Of a DNA stretch of 64,000 nucleotides, positions 9,599-20,504 are shown one piece after another. The stretch is from Roseicyclus sp. (GTDB lineage: Bacteria > Pseudomonadota > Alphaproteobacteria > Rhodobacterales > Rhodobacteraceae), in contig JAGYLB010000084.1 in NCBI GenBank assembly GCA_018401055.1, forward strand, positions 1 to 64,000, given 5' to 3'. Within the stretch, counting starts at the first letter, position 1, and every line of letters begins with the position of its first letter. A model generated the notes under the pieces. That model did no database searches. It was not told the origin of the DNA and saw only the letters and a list, made by a program, of their open reading frames with translations. The position numbers and the translations under genes are program-made.

Positions 9599-10922
9599 TC
9601 ACAGCCCGTATTGCTCACGCGCGTAATCGCCAAGACCCACGGCGTCGAGCCGTGCGAGGGGCGCAAGAAACGTGACCTGGATCACGCCGGGCGCGCGCCC
9701 GATCTCGATCGCACCGTTCACCGTGGCGCGGTTGCGCACCTCGGCCACGGTCATGCCCAGAAGCTGTGGCGGCGCGCGCCAGCCCATTGTCGATCGCGGC
9801 ATTGAGGTTGGCCGCCGTCCCGATCACCGAGATGGGTGCCAGCGGCTCGATCCCCGTCACGCCCCATTTCGCGGCCAGCGCTCTGGCCCTTGGCGATTTC
9901 CGAGCCTCCGTGAAGGGCTTGGCCAGGGGCGGCAGATCCTCGATCGAGCGGGAACAGGACTGGCCCGTCGATGGGGTAATCCTTCACCACCTCGACCTGC
10001 AGCGTCACACTGCCCGCGACATCCATCGTATGGCCCGCGATCTCGCCATCGCCCTGGGCCGCGTGCATATCGCCCATGTAGATGCCCGCGCCCCGCACCT
10101 TGACCGGGGCCACAAGGATCGCGCCCGCGCGCACCGCGTCGATGTCCATGTGACCGTCGGTCTTGTGCTCGGCCAGTTCCTCGGCGGTGATCGCATAGGC
10201 GTGGGGCGCGCCCACAAGAAACGCGCCGAAATCGCCGGCATTGTGGCTGTCGGGCATCGCCATCGACGGGCAGGTGCCCAGCTGGCCCATGAAGGGCCGC
10301 ATCCGCACCAGCGTGCCCGGCATGTCCGACGGCGCAAAGGTCAGGATCGGAATGCTGGCGGCTTTGATCGGGCAGCGCGGCGTAATGGTCGGCATCGCGC
10401 GCGATGGTTTCGGCGGCAGCCTTGGGTAGGGTCAGGCCCACGGCGCGCGTCTCGTCGAAGGTGACGGTGTAGCCATGGACGATCTCGAAGGGTTTGACCG
10501 CGTTGCCGCAGGCGTCGCATTTCACCGCGTCCTGTCCGATCCCCTCGACATGGGTTTCGGGCCAGACGGTATCGCAGACCGGGCAGCGCGCGGCGACATA
10601 GGGATCGCCAAGGCAGAACCCCTCGGGCGAGCTGTCATGGCCCGGAGGCGGTCGCGATGGAGGTCACGGTGATGTCGCGGATGCGGATCGCAATACCGTC
10701 GCCGACCTCGGCCCCCTCGACAAACACGGGGCGCGTCACCTCGTGGCCGCCCCGCAGGCGCGGTGTGATCATCGGCCCCCAGCAGCCCGGCGCGGTGTTG
10801 GCGATGATCGTCCCGCCATTCTCGACCGGGCCGAGCATCGGCTCCTTCGGGTCTAGAACGCTGTTGGTGAATTCCGAAACCACGACGCTGCGGCGCGACG
10901 GTGTGTTGCTTCCATCCGGCAT
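9599..10922 (-). pseudogene. Acetamidase/formamidase family protein (several frameshifts)
   Basis: Metal-dependent amidase family that hydrolyses short amides to the acid and ammonia. The start MPDGSNTPSRRSVVVSEFTN at 10922 follows a GGGAGG box. Family signatures in order are GGTIIANTAPGCWGPM, the two-CxxC insert (RCPVCDTVWPE and KCDACGNAV), GQLGTCPSMAMPDSHNAGD, VRGAGIYMGDMHAAQGDGE and, near the end, VRNRATVNGAIEIGRAPGVIQVTF. The frame changes at about 10640, 10395, 9950, 9860 and 9790. The total length (about 440 codons) is right. The pair with the amidase at 11093, transcribed divergently, suggests a nitrogen-scavenging locus (inference). Confidence 0.75.
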
Positions 10923-11092
10923 GATAGCCTCCCCCTGATGTGACATCCCACGGTCAGCTTAGAGCATCATGGCGGATCGGCAATCGAGATGGCGTTTGTT
11001 TCATACAGGATCAGACCCGCGCCTCCGATCCTGTCGACAAACATCGAAGGGCCTGCCAACGTGACCCCGCGCGGCACCGAAAGGGTTCATCC

Positions 11093-12484
11093 ATGGCGGA
11101 AATCTGGGAAATGACGGCAAGCCGCATCGCGGCGGAGGTGCGGGCAAGGCGGCTTTCGGCAGTGGAAGTGGCGCAGGCCCATCTCGCCCGGCTCGATGCC
11201 GTGAACCCCGCGATCAACGCCGTGGTGCAGGAGTTTCCTGAAGAGGCGCTAGAGGCTGCCCGACAGGTCGACAGGGCCCTTGACCGGGGCGAAGACCCCG
11301 GGCCGCTTGCAGGCGTGCCTGTTACGATCAAGGTCAACGTCGACCAGAAGGGCCATGCCACCACCAACGGTCTGCGTTTGCTGAAGGATCATGTCGCGAC
11401 AGAGGACAGCCCGGTCGTCGCCAATCTCCGCAAGGCGGGCGGCGTCATCGTCGGGCGCACCAACACGCCCGCCTTTTCGCTGCGCTGGTTCACCAAGAAC
11501 GACTTGCATGGCCAGACGCTCAACCCCCGCAACCGATTGATCACGCCGGGCGGCTCGTCCGGCGGGACGGCAGCAGCCGTGGCGGCAGGGATCTGCGCCA
11601 TCGGCCATGGCACCGATATCGCAGGCTCGATCCGCTATCCCGCCTATGCCTGCGGCCTGCACGGGTTGCGCCCGACGCCGGGCAGGGTTCCCGCGTGGAA
11701 CGCCAGTGCACCGGACCGTTTCATTGGCGCGCAGCTCATGGCCGTCTCGGGTCCGCTCGCGCGCAGCATCGCCGATATCGAGCTTGCCTTTGCTGCCATG
11801 TCCGCGCCCGATGCGCGCGACCCGTGGTATGTGCCCCAGCCTGTGTTGACCGATGTCCCGCGCCGCGTGGCGCTTGTGCTGGCCCCCGACGGCATGCCGG
11901 TCAGCGATGACGTGGTGGCAGCGCTGCACGATGCCGCCGCCCGGCTGCGCGCCGCAGGTTGGACGGTGGAGGAAGTGGATGGTCCGCCGATGCGGGCGGC
12001 CGCGGCGATCAACGCCTGCCTATGGATGGCCGAGATGCAGTTCGGCGCGGCCGACATGGTGGCCCGCGAGGCCGAGGCGGATGCGCAATTCGTCTTCGCC
12101 CGCATGTCCGAGGATGCGGGCGCGGTCGGCTTCGGCACCCTGATGCAGGCGCTGCAGGCGCGCGCGGGCCTTGTTCGGCAATGGCAGCGGTTCCTCGAGG
12201 AGTATCCGGTCGTCCTGTGCCCTGTCTCGGGCGAACTGCCCTTCGACCAGCAAAGCGATGTCCAGTCCGAAGCTGCTTTCGCCCGCGTCTTCGAGGCACA
12301 ACTGACGCAACGGGCGCTTGCCGCCATCGGCCTGCCTGGACTGGCGGTGGCGACCGGTGAGGTCGCGAGACGGCCCGTGGGTGTCCAGCTGATCGGCCCG
12401 CGCTACCGCGAGGATATCTTGCTGGCCGCAGGGCACGATATCGAGGCGGCAGGACCTCCCGTCGTGGTCACTGACCCGATCTAA
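11093..12484 (+). CDS. Amidase (amidase signature family)
   Basis: An intact 463-aa amidase-signature hydrolase. The Ser-cisSer-Lys triad is visible: K80 in PVTIKVNVDQKG, cis-Ser S155/S156 in TPGGSSGGTAAAVAAG, and the nucleophile S179 in GTDIAGSIRYPA. The C-terminal part contains the usual LPGLAVATG block and PVGVQLIGPRYRED. The ATG at 11093 is preferred over the frame start at 10940 because residues before it are not family-like. It is divergent from the acetamidase. Substrate cannot be read from sequence; the family includes enzymes for aliphatic and aryl amides and for carbamates. Its stop overlaps the convergent RTX/Hint gene by 4 bp (CTAA). Confidence 0.9.
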   Translation: MAEIWEMTASRIAAEVRARRLSAVEVAQAHLARLDAVNPAINAVVQEFPEEALEAARQVDRALDRGEDPGPLAGVPVTIKVNVDQKGHATTNGLRLLKDHVATEDSPVVANLRKAGGVIVGRTNTPAFSLRWFTKNDLHGQTLNPRNRLITPGGSSGGTAAAVAAGICAIGHGTDIAGSIRYPAYACGLHGLRPTPGRVPAWNASAPDRFIGAQLMAVSGPLARSIADIELAFAAMSAPDARDPWYVPQPVLTDVPRRVALVLAPDGMPVSDDVVAALHDAAARLRAAGWTVEEVDGPPMRAAAAINACLWMAEMQFGAADMVAREAEADAQFVFARMSEDAGAVGFGTLMQALQARAGLVRQWQRFLEEYPVVLCPVSGELPFDQQSDVQSEAAFARVFEAQLTQRALAAIGLPGLAVATGEVARRPVGVQLIGPRYREDILLAAGHDIEAAGPPVVVTDPI

Positions 12485-15400
12485 CTTGCCAACAGAAGCG
12501 CGCACCGCACGCCTTCCTTGTGTGCGGCGGGCGCGGGCCATGGCGGCACTTCGGTCTGTGAGAATTTCCCTGCACAGGGGACCCCGGCGAGTTTGCGCTC
12601 GGCCCATCCCCGCGCCAAGTCCTGAAAGGCGACCCGCGTTTCCTGCACGCTCAGAGACCTGCGTGCGAGCGGGTAGCCCTCGCGCCCCGCGCCACTGGTC
12701 ACGGCCATCAACTTGTCCAGCGCCGAGGCGCGCAGATCGGGCGCCATCATCCGCAAGGCGATTTCGCCGGGATAAAAGCTTTCGGTCGGGGCGCCGTTGG
12801 TGATCAGAACCTGATGCCTTGCCAACATGATGTGGTGATAGACGACCGCGCGGCAGCCCGACATCTGGCGGATCCTTGGCAGGCCCAGCAGACCCTTTGC
12901 CGGACCGAAAACGCCGACCGGGTTGTCAGGTTCGGACAGAAGCACCCGGTGCTGCGGCGACACCATCAGGTCGCGGATCGGCACGCCCCGACCAAGGCTT
13001 CCGGCCTTGATGAGGATCGGTTTGTCGGGGTGAGGGTCGGCCGACCAGTCTTGCGGTGTGGCCCCTGTCCAGACGACGGGTTGCGCGCCATGATCGACGG
13101 TCAGGACCAGATCGCCGCTGCGCAGATACTCGACCGGGATTTCCCCGTGGGGGGTCGCGATCAGGGTGCCTGCCGCAAAGCAGACAACCCCAGTGTTTTC
13201 GAAACTCAGTTGATTGGCGGCGATCGGTTGGCCATCGGTGCCAAGGATCTGCAGCCCGCCCACCTGATCCAAAGATCCATCGGCCTGATCAGCGCGCAGC
13301 CAGTCGATCGGGCGGAGGTAGGTGTTGGTGGGATTGGCGGCGTTCCAGGCCGCAAGCGTCGTTTCGTTGTACCAAGCAGACAGGTCGACGAAATCATTGT
13401 CGGTCTGGTCGGGCGTACCGCCGCCCTGGATGCCGGTGGTGGTGTCGAAATCGGTGATGACGTCGCCGCCTGCATCGACAACGAAGATATCTGCCCCGGC
13501 CCCGCCTGTTAGGGTATCGGCACCTTCGCCCCCGACAAGATAATCGTTGCCTGCGCCGCCCGCGATGACGTCGTCGCCCGTGCCGCCTTCGATGTAGTCG
13601 TCGCCCTGACCGCCGGTCAGAAGGTCGGCCCCGCCATTGCCGAACAACATGACGCCGTTGGTATCGGCGCTGGCATCGACCGTATCGGCCTGACCGGCGA
13701 GGATGATCCCCTCAATCTCGATGAACTGGCCGCTAGTTCCGTTAGCGAGGGTATAGCTGCCGCTTTCGCTGCCGTCGTAGATGACATTGGCGGCAACATC
13801 GGGCCGGAAAACGATCAGGTCTGAGTCAGCATTTCCGGCATCTTCGCCACCGATCACGGTCGCATTGCCAAAGCCGATCTCGAAGACGTCGGATCCGGTG
13901 CCGCCATCCAGCGTCGTGTTCCCGAAGCCGCCGATGAGTTGGTCGTTTCCGGCACCGCCATACAGGCTGTCGCCCGCCCCGGTACTGTTGCCCGCGATCA
14001 GGGTATCGTCGCCGTCACCGCCTTCGAGCCGGTCATCGCCATCGCCGCCTTCGAGGCGGTCGTTGCCGGCCCCGCCCAGAAGGGTGTCATTCCCGCCGCC
14101 GCCCAAAACGGTGTCGTTCCCGCCTTGCGTGCTGATCAGATTGGCATCGGCGTTGCCGGTGACGCTGTCATTGCCGTCGGCGGTGATGACATTCTCGAAA
14201 TTCGTGAATTCCTGCGCGCCCGGTGATCCATCGGCCACGATGCCGGTCACCATGTTGACGGTCAGGTTGCGGTTGTCATCGGGGTCGAGCACGAGCGTGT
14301 CGTTGCCCGCCCCGCCATCAAGCGTGTCGTCGCCTGCGAAGGTGCCATCGACGATGACAAGATCGTCGCCGCCGCCCGCATCCACGAAATCCGAGCCTTC
14401 GCCCGCGTTGATCGTGTCATTGCCGGTCGTCGTCGGCGTGGGCAGCGCCGTGACAGTGACGTTGTCGATCAGAACGTCGGTTGAACTGGTGCCGGTCGAT
14501 GTCGGGTTCGAAAAGCGGAGCGTGGTGTTGGCGGTGGTGGCCGTGAAATCGACCGTGATGACCTGGTTCGATCCATTGACGACGGTGATGGTCTGGGCGC
14601 CGATCACCTGGCCGTTGGCATCGATGACCTCCACCACAAGGGTATGGTTGGCCGATCCGCTGCCGTTCTCGAAAGTGTTGAACGAAAGCTGGTAGTCGAA
14701 GCCGACCTGCGTGACGACGGTCTGCTGCGCGGTCCCGCCGTAGAAATTGTTGCCGGCGTTGAAGGCCAGCGCCTGGTTGTCGACCCATGTGCCGGCCCCG
14801 GTGACTGTCCAGCCTGCCGTTGTGCCGGTGGCGAAATCGCCGTTCGTCACCGTCACCGGGTCCGGTGTCGCGTTGTCGCCGAAGATGGTGTCGTTGCCAT
14901 CGCCGCCGGTGATGCTGTCGGCTCCGCCGCCGCCGTAGAGCGTATCGTTGCCTGCTCCGCCATCGACGGTGTCATTGCCCTCACCGCCAAAGACGACGTC
15001 ATCGCCGTCGCCGCCATCGATCTGGTCCTGACCGCTTCCGCCGAGCAACAGGTCATTGCCCCCCTCGCCATCGAGGATCACGTCCGAGGTTGAAGCGGAT
15101 GCATTCAGCGTGTCGGCGAATGCCGTGCCGGAAACAAGCTCGAACCCCTCGAACGTGCCGGTCGTCGCGCCCGAAAAATGACTGAAGGATCCCGACCCAT
15201 CCTGATTGAAGGTGACGGTTGCGCCGGTAGAGCTTTGCCAGTTGCGGAAATCAAGCGTGTCGAAGCCATCGCCGCCGGAGAGGACGTTGTTGCCGGCGTT
15301 GTCCCGGATGTTCACCAGATCGTCGCCACCTTCCATGAAGATGGTGTTGTTTCCGACGCTGACATCGGCGGTGTCGTTGCCTTCACCGGCATAGACGAGG

Positions 15401-16080
15401 TCGTCGCCGCTCCAGTCATCGATCACGTCATTGCCGGCCCCGCCCAGAATGGTGTCGTTGCCGGCATCGGCATTGATGGTGTCGTTGCCGTCGCCGCCGA
15501 TGATGTAGTCGTTGCCGGTGGTGATCTGATCGCCCTGCGCGTCGGTGTAGCCCGAGCCAAGGTTCATGTTGTCGTCGCCCGCCGTGCCATCGACGGCGGT
15601 CAGAAAATCCCCCGGAAAGCGGTCCGCGACCATGTCGCCGCTGGCGGTGACGACGCTGTTGAGGGTGAGAGACTGGATCGGCGCGGCGGTCAGCGCGATC
15701 TGGTCGGCGTTGTTCACCTCTTCCGGGGCGAGATAGGTGTTGCCGAAAACGTCCTGAAACACCGTCGCCGTGATCGTGGCGGTGGTGCCGTCGACATAGG
15801 TGATGACGGCGTTGTAGGTGGCGACCGCGTCGAAATTCTGCGCCGCCCCGCCATTGATCCGGAAGCTGTCGAAACCACCGCCATTGTCGGTGTCATAGGT
15901 GTCGTTTGCGTCTTCGGTCAGACGCTCGGCCGTCAGGAACTGGACATTGCTGTTCAGCGGGTTGGCGGCGCTGCCATAGGTCCCGAGGATACCGGCGGCG
16001 TTTTCCGCGACCTCGTTGCCCTGCGTCGTGTCGATCAGGGGCAGCGTACCCAGGAAGATGACTTCGAAACTTGTCGCCAT
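12481..16080 (-). CDS. Large RTX-repeat protein with C-terminal Hint domain, 1199 aa
   Basis: No N-terminal signal peptide; such proteins usually leave by type I secretion. Residues 1-170 are an unassigned beta-rich region. Several blocks of calcium-binding nonapeptides follow (GGDGNDTI, GGAGNDVI, GGEGNDTV and similar). In the middle is a jelly-roll, carbohydrate-binding-like segment (NGDFATGTTAGWTVTG to LIDNVTVTALP). More RTX repeats come next, then a Hint_2 domain from about residue 968: CFAAGTLIATPHGEIPVE, GDLVLTVD, and SPQHRVLL. Hint domains are related to hedgehog/intein self-processing modules. This one has the initial Cys but no obvious C-terminal His-Asn, so cleavage is uncertain. The gene is long and free of frameshifts. 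Confidence 0.85.
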   Translation of the reverse strand: MATSFEVIFLGTLPLIDTTQGNEVAENAAGILGTYGSAANPLNSNVQFLTAERLTEDANDTYDTDNGGGFDSFRINGGAAQNFDAVATYNAVITYVDGTTATITATVFQDVFGNTYLAPEEVNNADQIALTAAPIQSLTLNSVVTASGDMVADRFPGDFLTAVDGTAGDDNMNLGSGYTDAQGDQITTGNDYIIGGDGNDTINADAGNDTILGGAGNDVIDDWSGDDLVYAGEGNDTADVSVGNNTIFMEGGDDLVNIRDNAGNNVLSGGDGFDTLDFRNWQSSTGATVTFNQDGSGSFSHFSGATTGTFEGFELVSGTAFADTLNASASTSDVILDGEGGNDLLLGGSGQDQIDGGDGDDVVFGGEGNDTVDGGAGNDTLYGGGGADSITGGDGNDTIFGDNATPDPVTVTNGDFATGTTAGWTVTGAGTWVDNQALAFNAGNNFYGGTAQQTVVTQVGFDYQLSFNTFENGSGSANHTLVVEVIDANGQVIGAQTITVVNGSNQVITVDFTATTANTTLRFSNPTSTGTSSTDVLIDNVTVTALPTPTTTGNDTINAGEGSDFVDAGGGDDLVIVDGTFAGDDTLDGGAGNDTLVLDPDDNRNLTVNMVTGIVADGSPGAQEFTNFENVITADGNDSVTGNADANLISTQGGNDTVLGGGGNDTLLGGAGNDRLEGGDGDDRLEGGDGDDTLIAGNSTGAGDSLYGGAGNDQLIGGFGNTTLDGGTGSDVFEIGFGNATVIGGEDAGNADSDLIVFRPDVAANVIYDGSESGSYTLANGTSGQFIEIEGIILAGQADTVDASADTNGVMLFGNGGADLLTGGQGDDYIEGGTGDDVIAGGAGNDYLVGGEGADTLTGGAGADIFVVDAGGDVITDFDTTTGIQGGGTPDQTDNDFVDLSAWYNETTLAAWNAANPTNTYLRPIDWLRADQADGSLDQVGGLQILGTDGQPIAANQLSFENTGVVCFAAGTLIATPHGEIPVEYLRSGDLVLTVDHGAQPVVWTGATPQDWSADPHPDKPILIKAGSLGRGVPIRDLMVSPQHRVLLSEPDNPVGVFGPAKGLLGLPRIRQMSGCRAVVYHHIMLARHQVLITNGAPTESFYPGEIALRMMAPDLRASALDKLMAVTSGAGREGYPLARRSLSVQETRVAFQDLARGWAERKLAGVPCAGKFSQTEVPPWPAPAAHKEGVRCALLLAS

Positions 16081-16414
16081 ATCAGCGATTCCACCTTTGC
16101 CCTGCCGTCAGCGCCGCGCCGACCAAGGCTGGCACAGACCCGTCGTTCCGGCGCGTCATGTCGTCCGCAGGCCGACGCCCACCATCCTTGGGCGTCACGT
16201 CACCCCGCTGCCTCATCTGACACAGGGCTCTTGCCAAAGGATTACGGACGAAAGTCGGGCGATCTTAGGGAACTATTGCAGCACGTGACCGGAAACACCT
16301 GACGAGACGCAGATCCTTCAACCGCCATGCGCTGCAGAAAGACGCGCCTGTTGCCGTGAAACCGCGACCATTCTAGTGTCTCGCACCAGCCACAAGCGAT
16401 AGTGCTAGACAGCC
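16081..16414. other. Divergent intergenic region, RTX/Hint gene and GNAT gene
   Basis: About 330 bp between divergent starts. It must hold promoters for both the 1199-aa secreted protein (minus) and the acetyltransferase (plus). No strong palindrome, RNA fold or small gene stood out by eye; a short AT-rich island (16260-16390) is the only candidate for promoter elements. Confidence 0.4.
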
Positions 16415-16894
16415 ATGACCCAGCATGCCTTTCCACGGTTTGACGAAGTTCTCGTCCATGATCCGGCCGTTGACGCGCTGATGGCCGCGCATGTGGCGCT
16501 GATGCTATCCCAAAGCCCGGCCGAAAGCTGCCATGTCATGACGGCGGACGTGTTGCGCGCGTCAGGCGCGCGGGTCTTTGCCGGCCGCGACGCGACGGGC
16601 CGCGTTGTGGCGATCGGGGCGTTCAAACCGCTTGCCGATGATGCGGCCGAGCTGAAATCCATGCATTGCGCCGCGGCCTTGCGTGGTCAGGGGCTCGGGC
16701 GCGCCCTGCTTGAGCACCTGCGAGCCGAGGCGCGGGCTGCGGAGCCTGCGGCGCCTCTGGCTGGAAACCGGCTCGGCGCCCTGTTTCAGCCGCTGCGCGC
16801 GCACTTTACCTTTCCGAAGGATTTGTTTCTTGCGAGCCCTTCGGCGCGTATGCGGCCGGATCCGTGGAGCGTCTTCATGACCTGCGAGCTTTGA
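16415..16894 (+). CDS. GNAT-family N-acetyltransferase
   Basis: A small acetyltransferase using acetyl-CoA. The core motif A is ELKSMHCAAALRGQGLGRALL (residues about 73-93), containing the R/Q-G-x-G pyrophosphate loop as RGQGLG. The N-terminal half reads cleanly. After residue about 108 the written frame is unlike the family. Other frames give LRRLWLETGSAPCF and then LYLSEGFVSCEPFGAYA before the end returns to DPWSVFMTCEL. That implies compensating indels between about 16740 and 16855. Length and both ends are normal. Acceptor substrate unknown. Confidence 0.75.
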   Translation: MTQHAFPRFDEVLVHDPAVDALMAAHVALMLSQSPAESCHVMTADVLRASGARVFAGRDATGRVVAIGAFKPLADDAAELKSMHCAAALRGQGLGRALLEHLRAEARAAEPAAPLAGNRLGALFQPLRAHFTFPKDLFLASPSARMRPDPWSVFMTCEL

Positions 16895-16936
16895 GCGTTT
16901 ACGCTCGCCCGCTCTCGGCTATCCAAAGCCCATCGC

Positions 16937-17013
16937 GGCCCCTTAGCTCAACAGGATAGAGCAGCTGACTTCTAATCAGCAGGTTGAGGGTTCGAGTCCT
17001 TCAGGGGTCGCCA
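16937..17013 (+). tRNA. tRNA-Arg (anticodon TCT)
   Basis: Full cloverleaf: acceptor stem GGCCCCT pairs with AGGGGTC (one G-T pair); D-arm contains AGCTCAACAGGATAGAGC; anticodon stem CTGAC/ATCAG-type pairing encloses the loop CTTCTAA with anticodon TCT (reads AGA); the T-loop is GGTTCGAGTCC; the discriminator G is followed by an encoded CCA. The FAD-oxidoreductase/hydantoinase cassette begins about 120 bp downstream. Confidence 0.95.
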
Positions 17014-17131
17014 TATTCCCGACAACAGATTAACCTGCCGCATCTTTCGGGTGCGTCGGCTTTGGCCGCAAATTGACACTACCTGCGGCCAGCGCCATCA
17101 AGGGGCAGGAACGCAGGGGCAGGTGAGGCGG

Positions 17132-18408
17132 ATGGTGACGCGCGGGGACGAGCCGATTTCGCTTTGGGATGCCACGGCCGAGGAACGCCCGCCCCAAGCC
17201 TCTTCCCTTCCGGACCGGGTCGACCTTGTAATCGTGGGGGCGGCTACACAGGCCTCTCCACCGCGCTGCATGCCGCGCAGGCGGGTATCTCCACCCATGT
17301 GATCGAAGCCCATGAGATCGGCCATGGCGGGTCGGGCCGCAATGTCGGCCTTGTGAACGCGGGCGTCTGGATGCCCCCCGCACAGGTCCGCACGGCGCTC
17401 GGCCCCGACTACGGCCCGCGCTTCCTGCGTCGGTTCGCCGACGGCCCGGCGCTGGTCTTCGACCTGATCGAGCGCCAACAGATCCGGTGCGAGGCGACGC
17501 GCGCGGGCACGATCCACGCGGCTCATGCGGCCTCGGGCCTGCGCGATCTGGAAGGGCGCTGGCGGGAATGGACCGACATGGGCGAGCCGGTCGAGATGCT
17601 GGATGCGAGCGCCACAGCGCAGGCGCTGGGAACCGACCGCTATGTCGGCGGGCTTCTCGATCACCGCGCGGGTACCGTGAACCCGATGGGCTATTGCCGC
17701 GGGCTAGCACGGGCGGCCAAGGCAGCGGGAGCGGGCATCAGCACGGGTGTGCGCGTCACCGGCCTGACCAAGCAGCCGGGCGGCTGGCGGGTGGACACCG
17801 ATCATGGCGCGATCTCTGCCCGTGCCGTGGTGCTGGGCACCAATGCCTATACCGACAGCCTTGTCCCCGGGCTGAAATCCACCTTCACGATGATCCATTA
17901 TTTCCAGTTCGCGACCCAACCGCTGGGGCCCGAGGCTGACCACATCCTGCCGGGCCGTCAGGGCGTGTGGGATACCGCCCCGGTGATGACCTCGATCCGC
18001 CGCGATGCGCGCGGGCGGCTGATCATCGGTTCCATGGGTCGGGTCATCGGCACCCGCGACCGGGGCCTGTCGCGGCGCTGGGCCGACCGCACGCTCAAAC
18101 GCCTCTACCCAAGTCTCGGGCCGGTGGAGTTCGACGAGGCGTGGCACGGCCAGATCGCCATGACCCCCGACCACCTGCCGCGCATCCATGTGCTGGACGA
18201 GGGGCTCTATACCCCCATCGGCTACAACGGGCGGGGCATCATCACCGGCACGATCTTTGGCCAGACCATGGCGGAACTGCTGACCGGCATGGACCCGGCG
18301 GATCTGCCGCTGCCTGTCACCGATCCCAAAGGCGTCGCCACAGCACCGGTGATGACCCGCCTTTATGCGCTGAGCTTCGCGGCCAACCAGTTCCTCAAGG
18401 GTCTCTGA
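17132..18408 (+). pseudogene. FAD-dependent amino-acid oxidase-like oxidoreductase (one frameshift)
   Basis: DAO-family flavoprotein that oxidises an amine substrate. The start MVTRGDEPISLWDATAEER at 17132 is family-like. The dinucleotide-binding motif VDLVIVGGGYTGLSTALHAA is split by loss of one G in a G-run near 17240; restoring it joins the two frames exactly. The rest reads cleanly: ARAVVLGTNAYTDSL, MIHYFQFATQPL and the C-terminal FAD block GLYTPIGYNGRGIITGTIFGQ. Length about 425 aa is normal. It lies one base upstream of hyuA, so the oxidase and hydantoinase probably serve one catabolic route. Confidence 0.8.
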
Positions 18409-18409
18409 C

Positions 18410-20504
18410 ATGACGCCCCCCTCCATCCGCGTTGGTGTCGACATCGGCGGCACCTTCACCGATGTGGCGCTCGACGCGCCGGGCAGGCTTGTCACCGGCA
18501 AGGTGCTGACCGACTACGCCGAACCCGAGCGCGCCATCCTGACCGCGATCCTTGCCGCCGCGGGTCAGGCCTGGCATCGACCCCGCCGAGATCGGGCAGG
18601 TGATCCACGGCACCACGCTGGTCACCAACGCGCTGATCGAACGGCGCGGCGCGCGCATGGCCTTCATCACGACCGAAGGCTTCCGCGACGTGATCGAGAT
18701 GCGGTCGGAAAACAGGTTCGAGCAATACGACCTCAACCTCTCCCTCCCCATCCCGCTCGTCCCCCGCAAGGATCGCTTCACCCTGCCCGAGCGCATGGGG
18801 CCGAAAGGCGAGGTCCTGCTGCCCCTCGACCCCGCAACCGCCCGTGCCATGGCCGAAACCATCGCCGCAGGCGGGTACGAGGCCGTCGCCATCGGCCTGA
18901 TGCACGCCTATGCCAACGACGCCCATGAACGGATGATGGCCGACGCACTCGCCGCCGCCGCCCCCGGCCTCTCCGTCTCGCTCTCCTCCGTCATCTCGCC
19001 GCAACTGCGCGAGCTGCCGCGGTTCAACACCGTCATCGCCAACGCCTATGTGCAGCCGCAGGTCTCGGCCTATCTCGCACGGCTGGTCACGAAGCTGCAG
19101 GCGGCTGGCATCCATGCCCCCGTCTTCCTGATGCATTCGGGTGGCGGCCTCATCTCCGTCGACACCGCCGCAGCGCAACCCGTGCGCCTGCTTGAATCCA
19201 GGCCCTGCGCGACGGCGCCATCTTTGCCGCCCGTTATGCCCGCGCGCACGGCATCGACCGGGTGCTGAGCTTCGACATGGGGGGCACCACTGCAAAGATC
19301 TGCCTTGTGGAACACGCCACCCCCAAGACCGCCAACAGCTTCGAGATCGCCCGCACCTACCGGTTCAAGAAAGGCTCGGGCATGACCGTATCGACCCCCG
19401 TGGTCGAGATGGTGGAGATTGGGGCAGGGGGCGGGTCCATCGCGTCGGTCGACACGATGGGCCGCATTCAGGTCGGGCCACGGTCTGCAGGGTCCGAGCC
19501 CGGCCCCGCCTGCTACCAGCGCGGCGGGACCCTGCCCACTGTGACCGACGCCAACCTGATCCTCGGCCGTCTCGACCCCGATGCCTTCGCAGGCGGCGCC
19601 ATCGTGCCGCTCTCCACCGCCAGCCGCAACCGCCATGCACCCGGTCGCGGCTGAGCAGGGCCTCACCGAACAAGCCACCGCCTTTGGCGTGACCGAGATG
19701 GTGGACGAGAACATGGCCAACGCGGCCCGCGTCCACGCGGTGGAAAACGGCCGCGATATCGAGGGTTTCACCATGGTCGCCTTCGGCGGCGGCGCGCCGC
19801 TGCACGCCTGCCAGCTCTGCGAGAAACTGGGGCTCAAGGCGCTGCTGATCCCGCCCGGCGCGGGCGTAGGCTCCGCCATCGGCTTCCTGCGTGCCCCCTT
19901 CAGCTTCGAGGCGACACGCGGGCTGTTCCAACCGCTCGATGCCTTCGACGCGGATCTGGTCAACACGACGCTTGAGGCGATGGAGGCGGAGGCTCGCGCT
20001 TTCGTTGATGCCGGGGCGGCGGGCGCCGACACCGTGACCAAGCTCACCGCCGTTCCATTGCGCTACCGGGGGCAGGGCTGGGAAATCCCCGTGCCGCTGA
20101 CCCAATCCCGCTTCACGTCCGCCGACGCCCCCGCCCTGATCGCCGCGTTCGAGGAGGCCTACCGCACCCTCTTCGGCCGCATCATCGACGGGCTGATGCC
20201 CGAGATCACCAACTGGTCGCTTGACCGTCGCCTCGCCGCGCGCCCGGGCCTGCGCCTGTCGCTCGTCTGACCGGCGGCACTCCCGCCACCCTGCGACCGC
20301 ACCCGCCGCTTCTTCGACGCCGCCCTGAGGGCGGAGGTCGAGGCGGCTGAAATCCCCCGCGCCGCCATGACGCCCGGCATGATGGCCAACGGCCCCGCCA
20401 TCATCACCGAGGATGAGACATCCACCATCGTCACCTCTGCCTTCCGCGCCATCGGCCAACCCGACGGCTGCCTGCTCCTGATCCGCAAGGAGGGCCAGCC
20501 ATGA
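18410..20504 (+). pseudogene. hyuA: Hydantoinase/oxoprolinase subunit A (several frameshifts)
   Basis: ATP-dependent hydantoinase or oxoprolinase alpha subunit of the actin-like ATPase fold. The phosphate-binding motif VGVDIGGTFTDVAL opens the protein; later blocks are IHGTTLVTNALIERRGA, the second phosphate loop LSFDMGGTTAKICLVE, GAGGGSIASVD, SEPGPACYQRGGTLPTVTDA and FGGGAPLHAC. The frame changes near 18580, 19200-19260, 19620 and 20270, but the blocks are in order and the total length is about 695 codons, as expected. The stop overlaps the hyuB start (ATGA). Substrate (N-methylhydantoin, 5-oxoproline, caprolactam or other) cannot be told. Confidence 0.8.
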
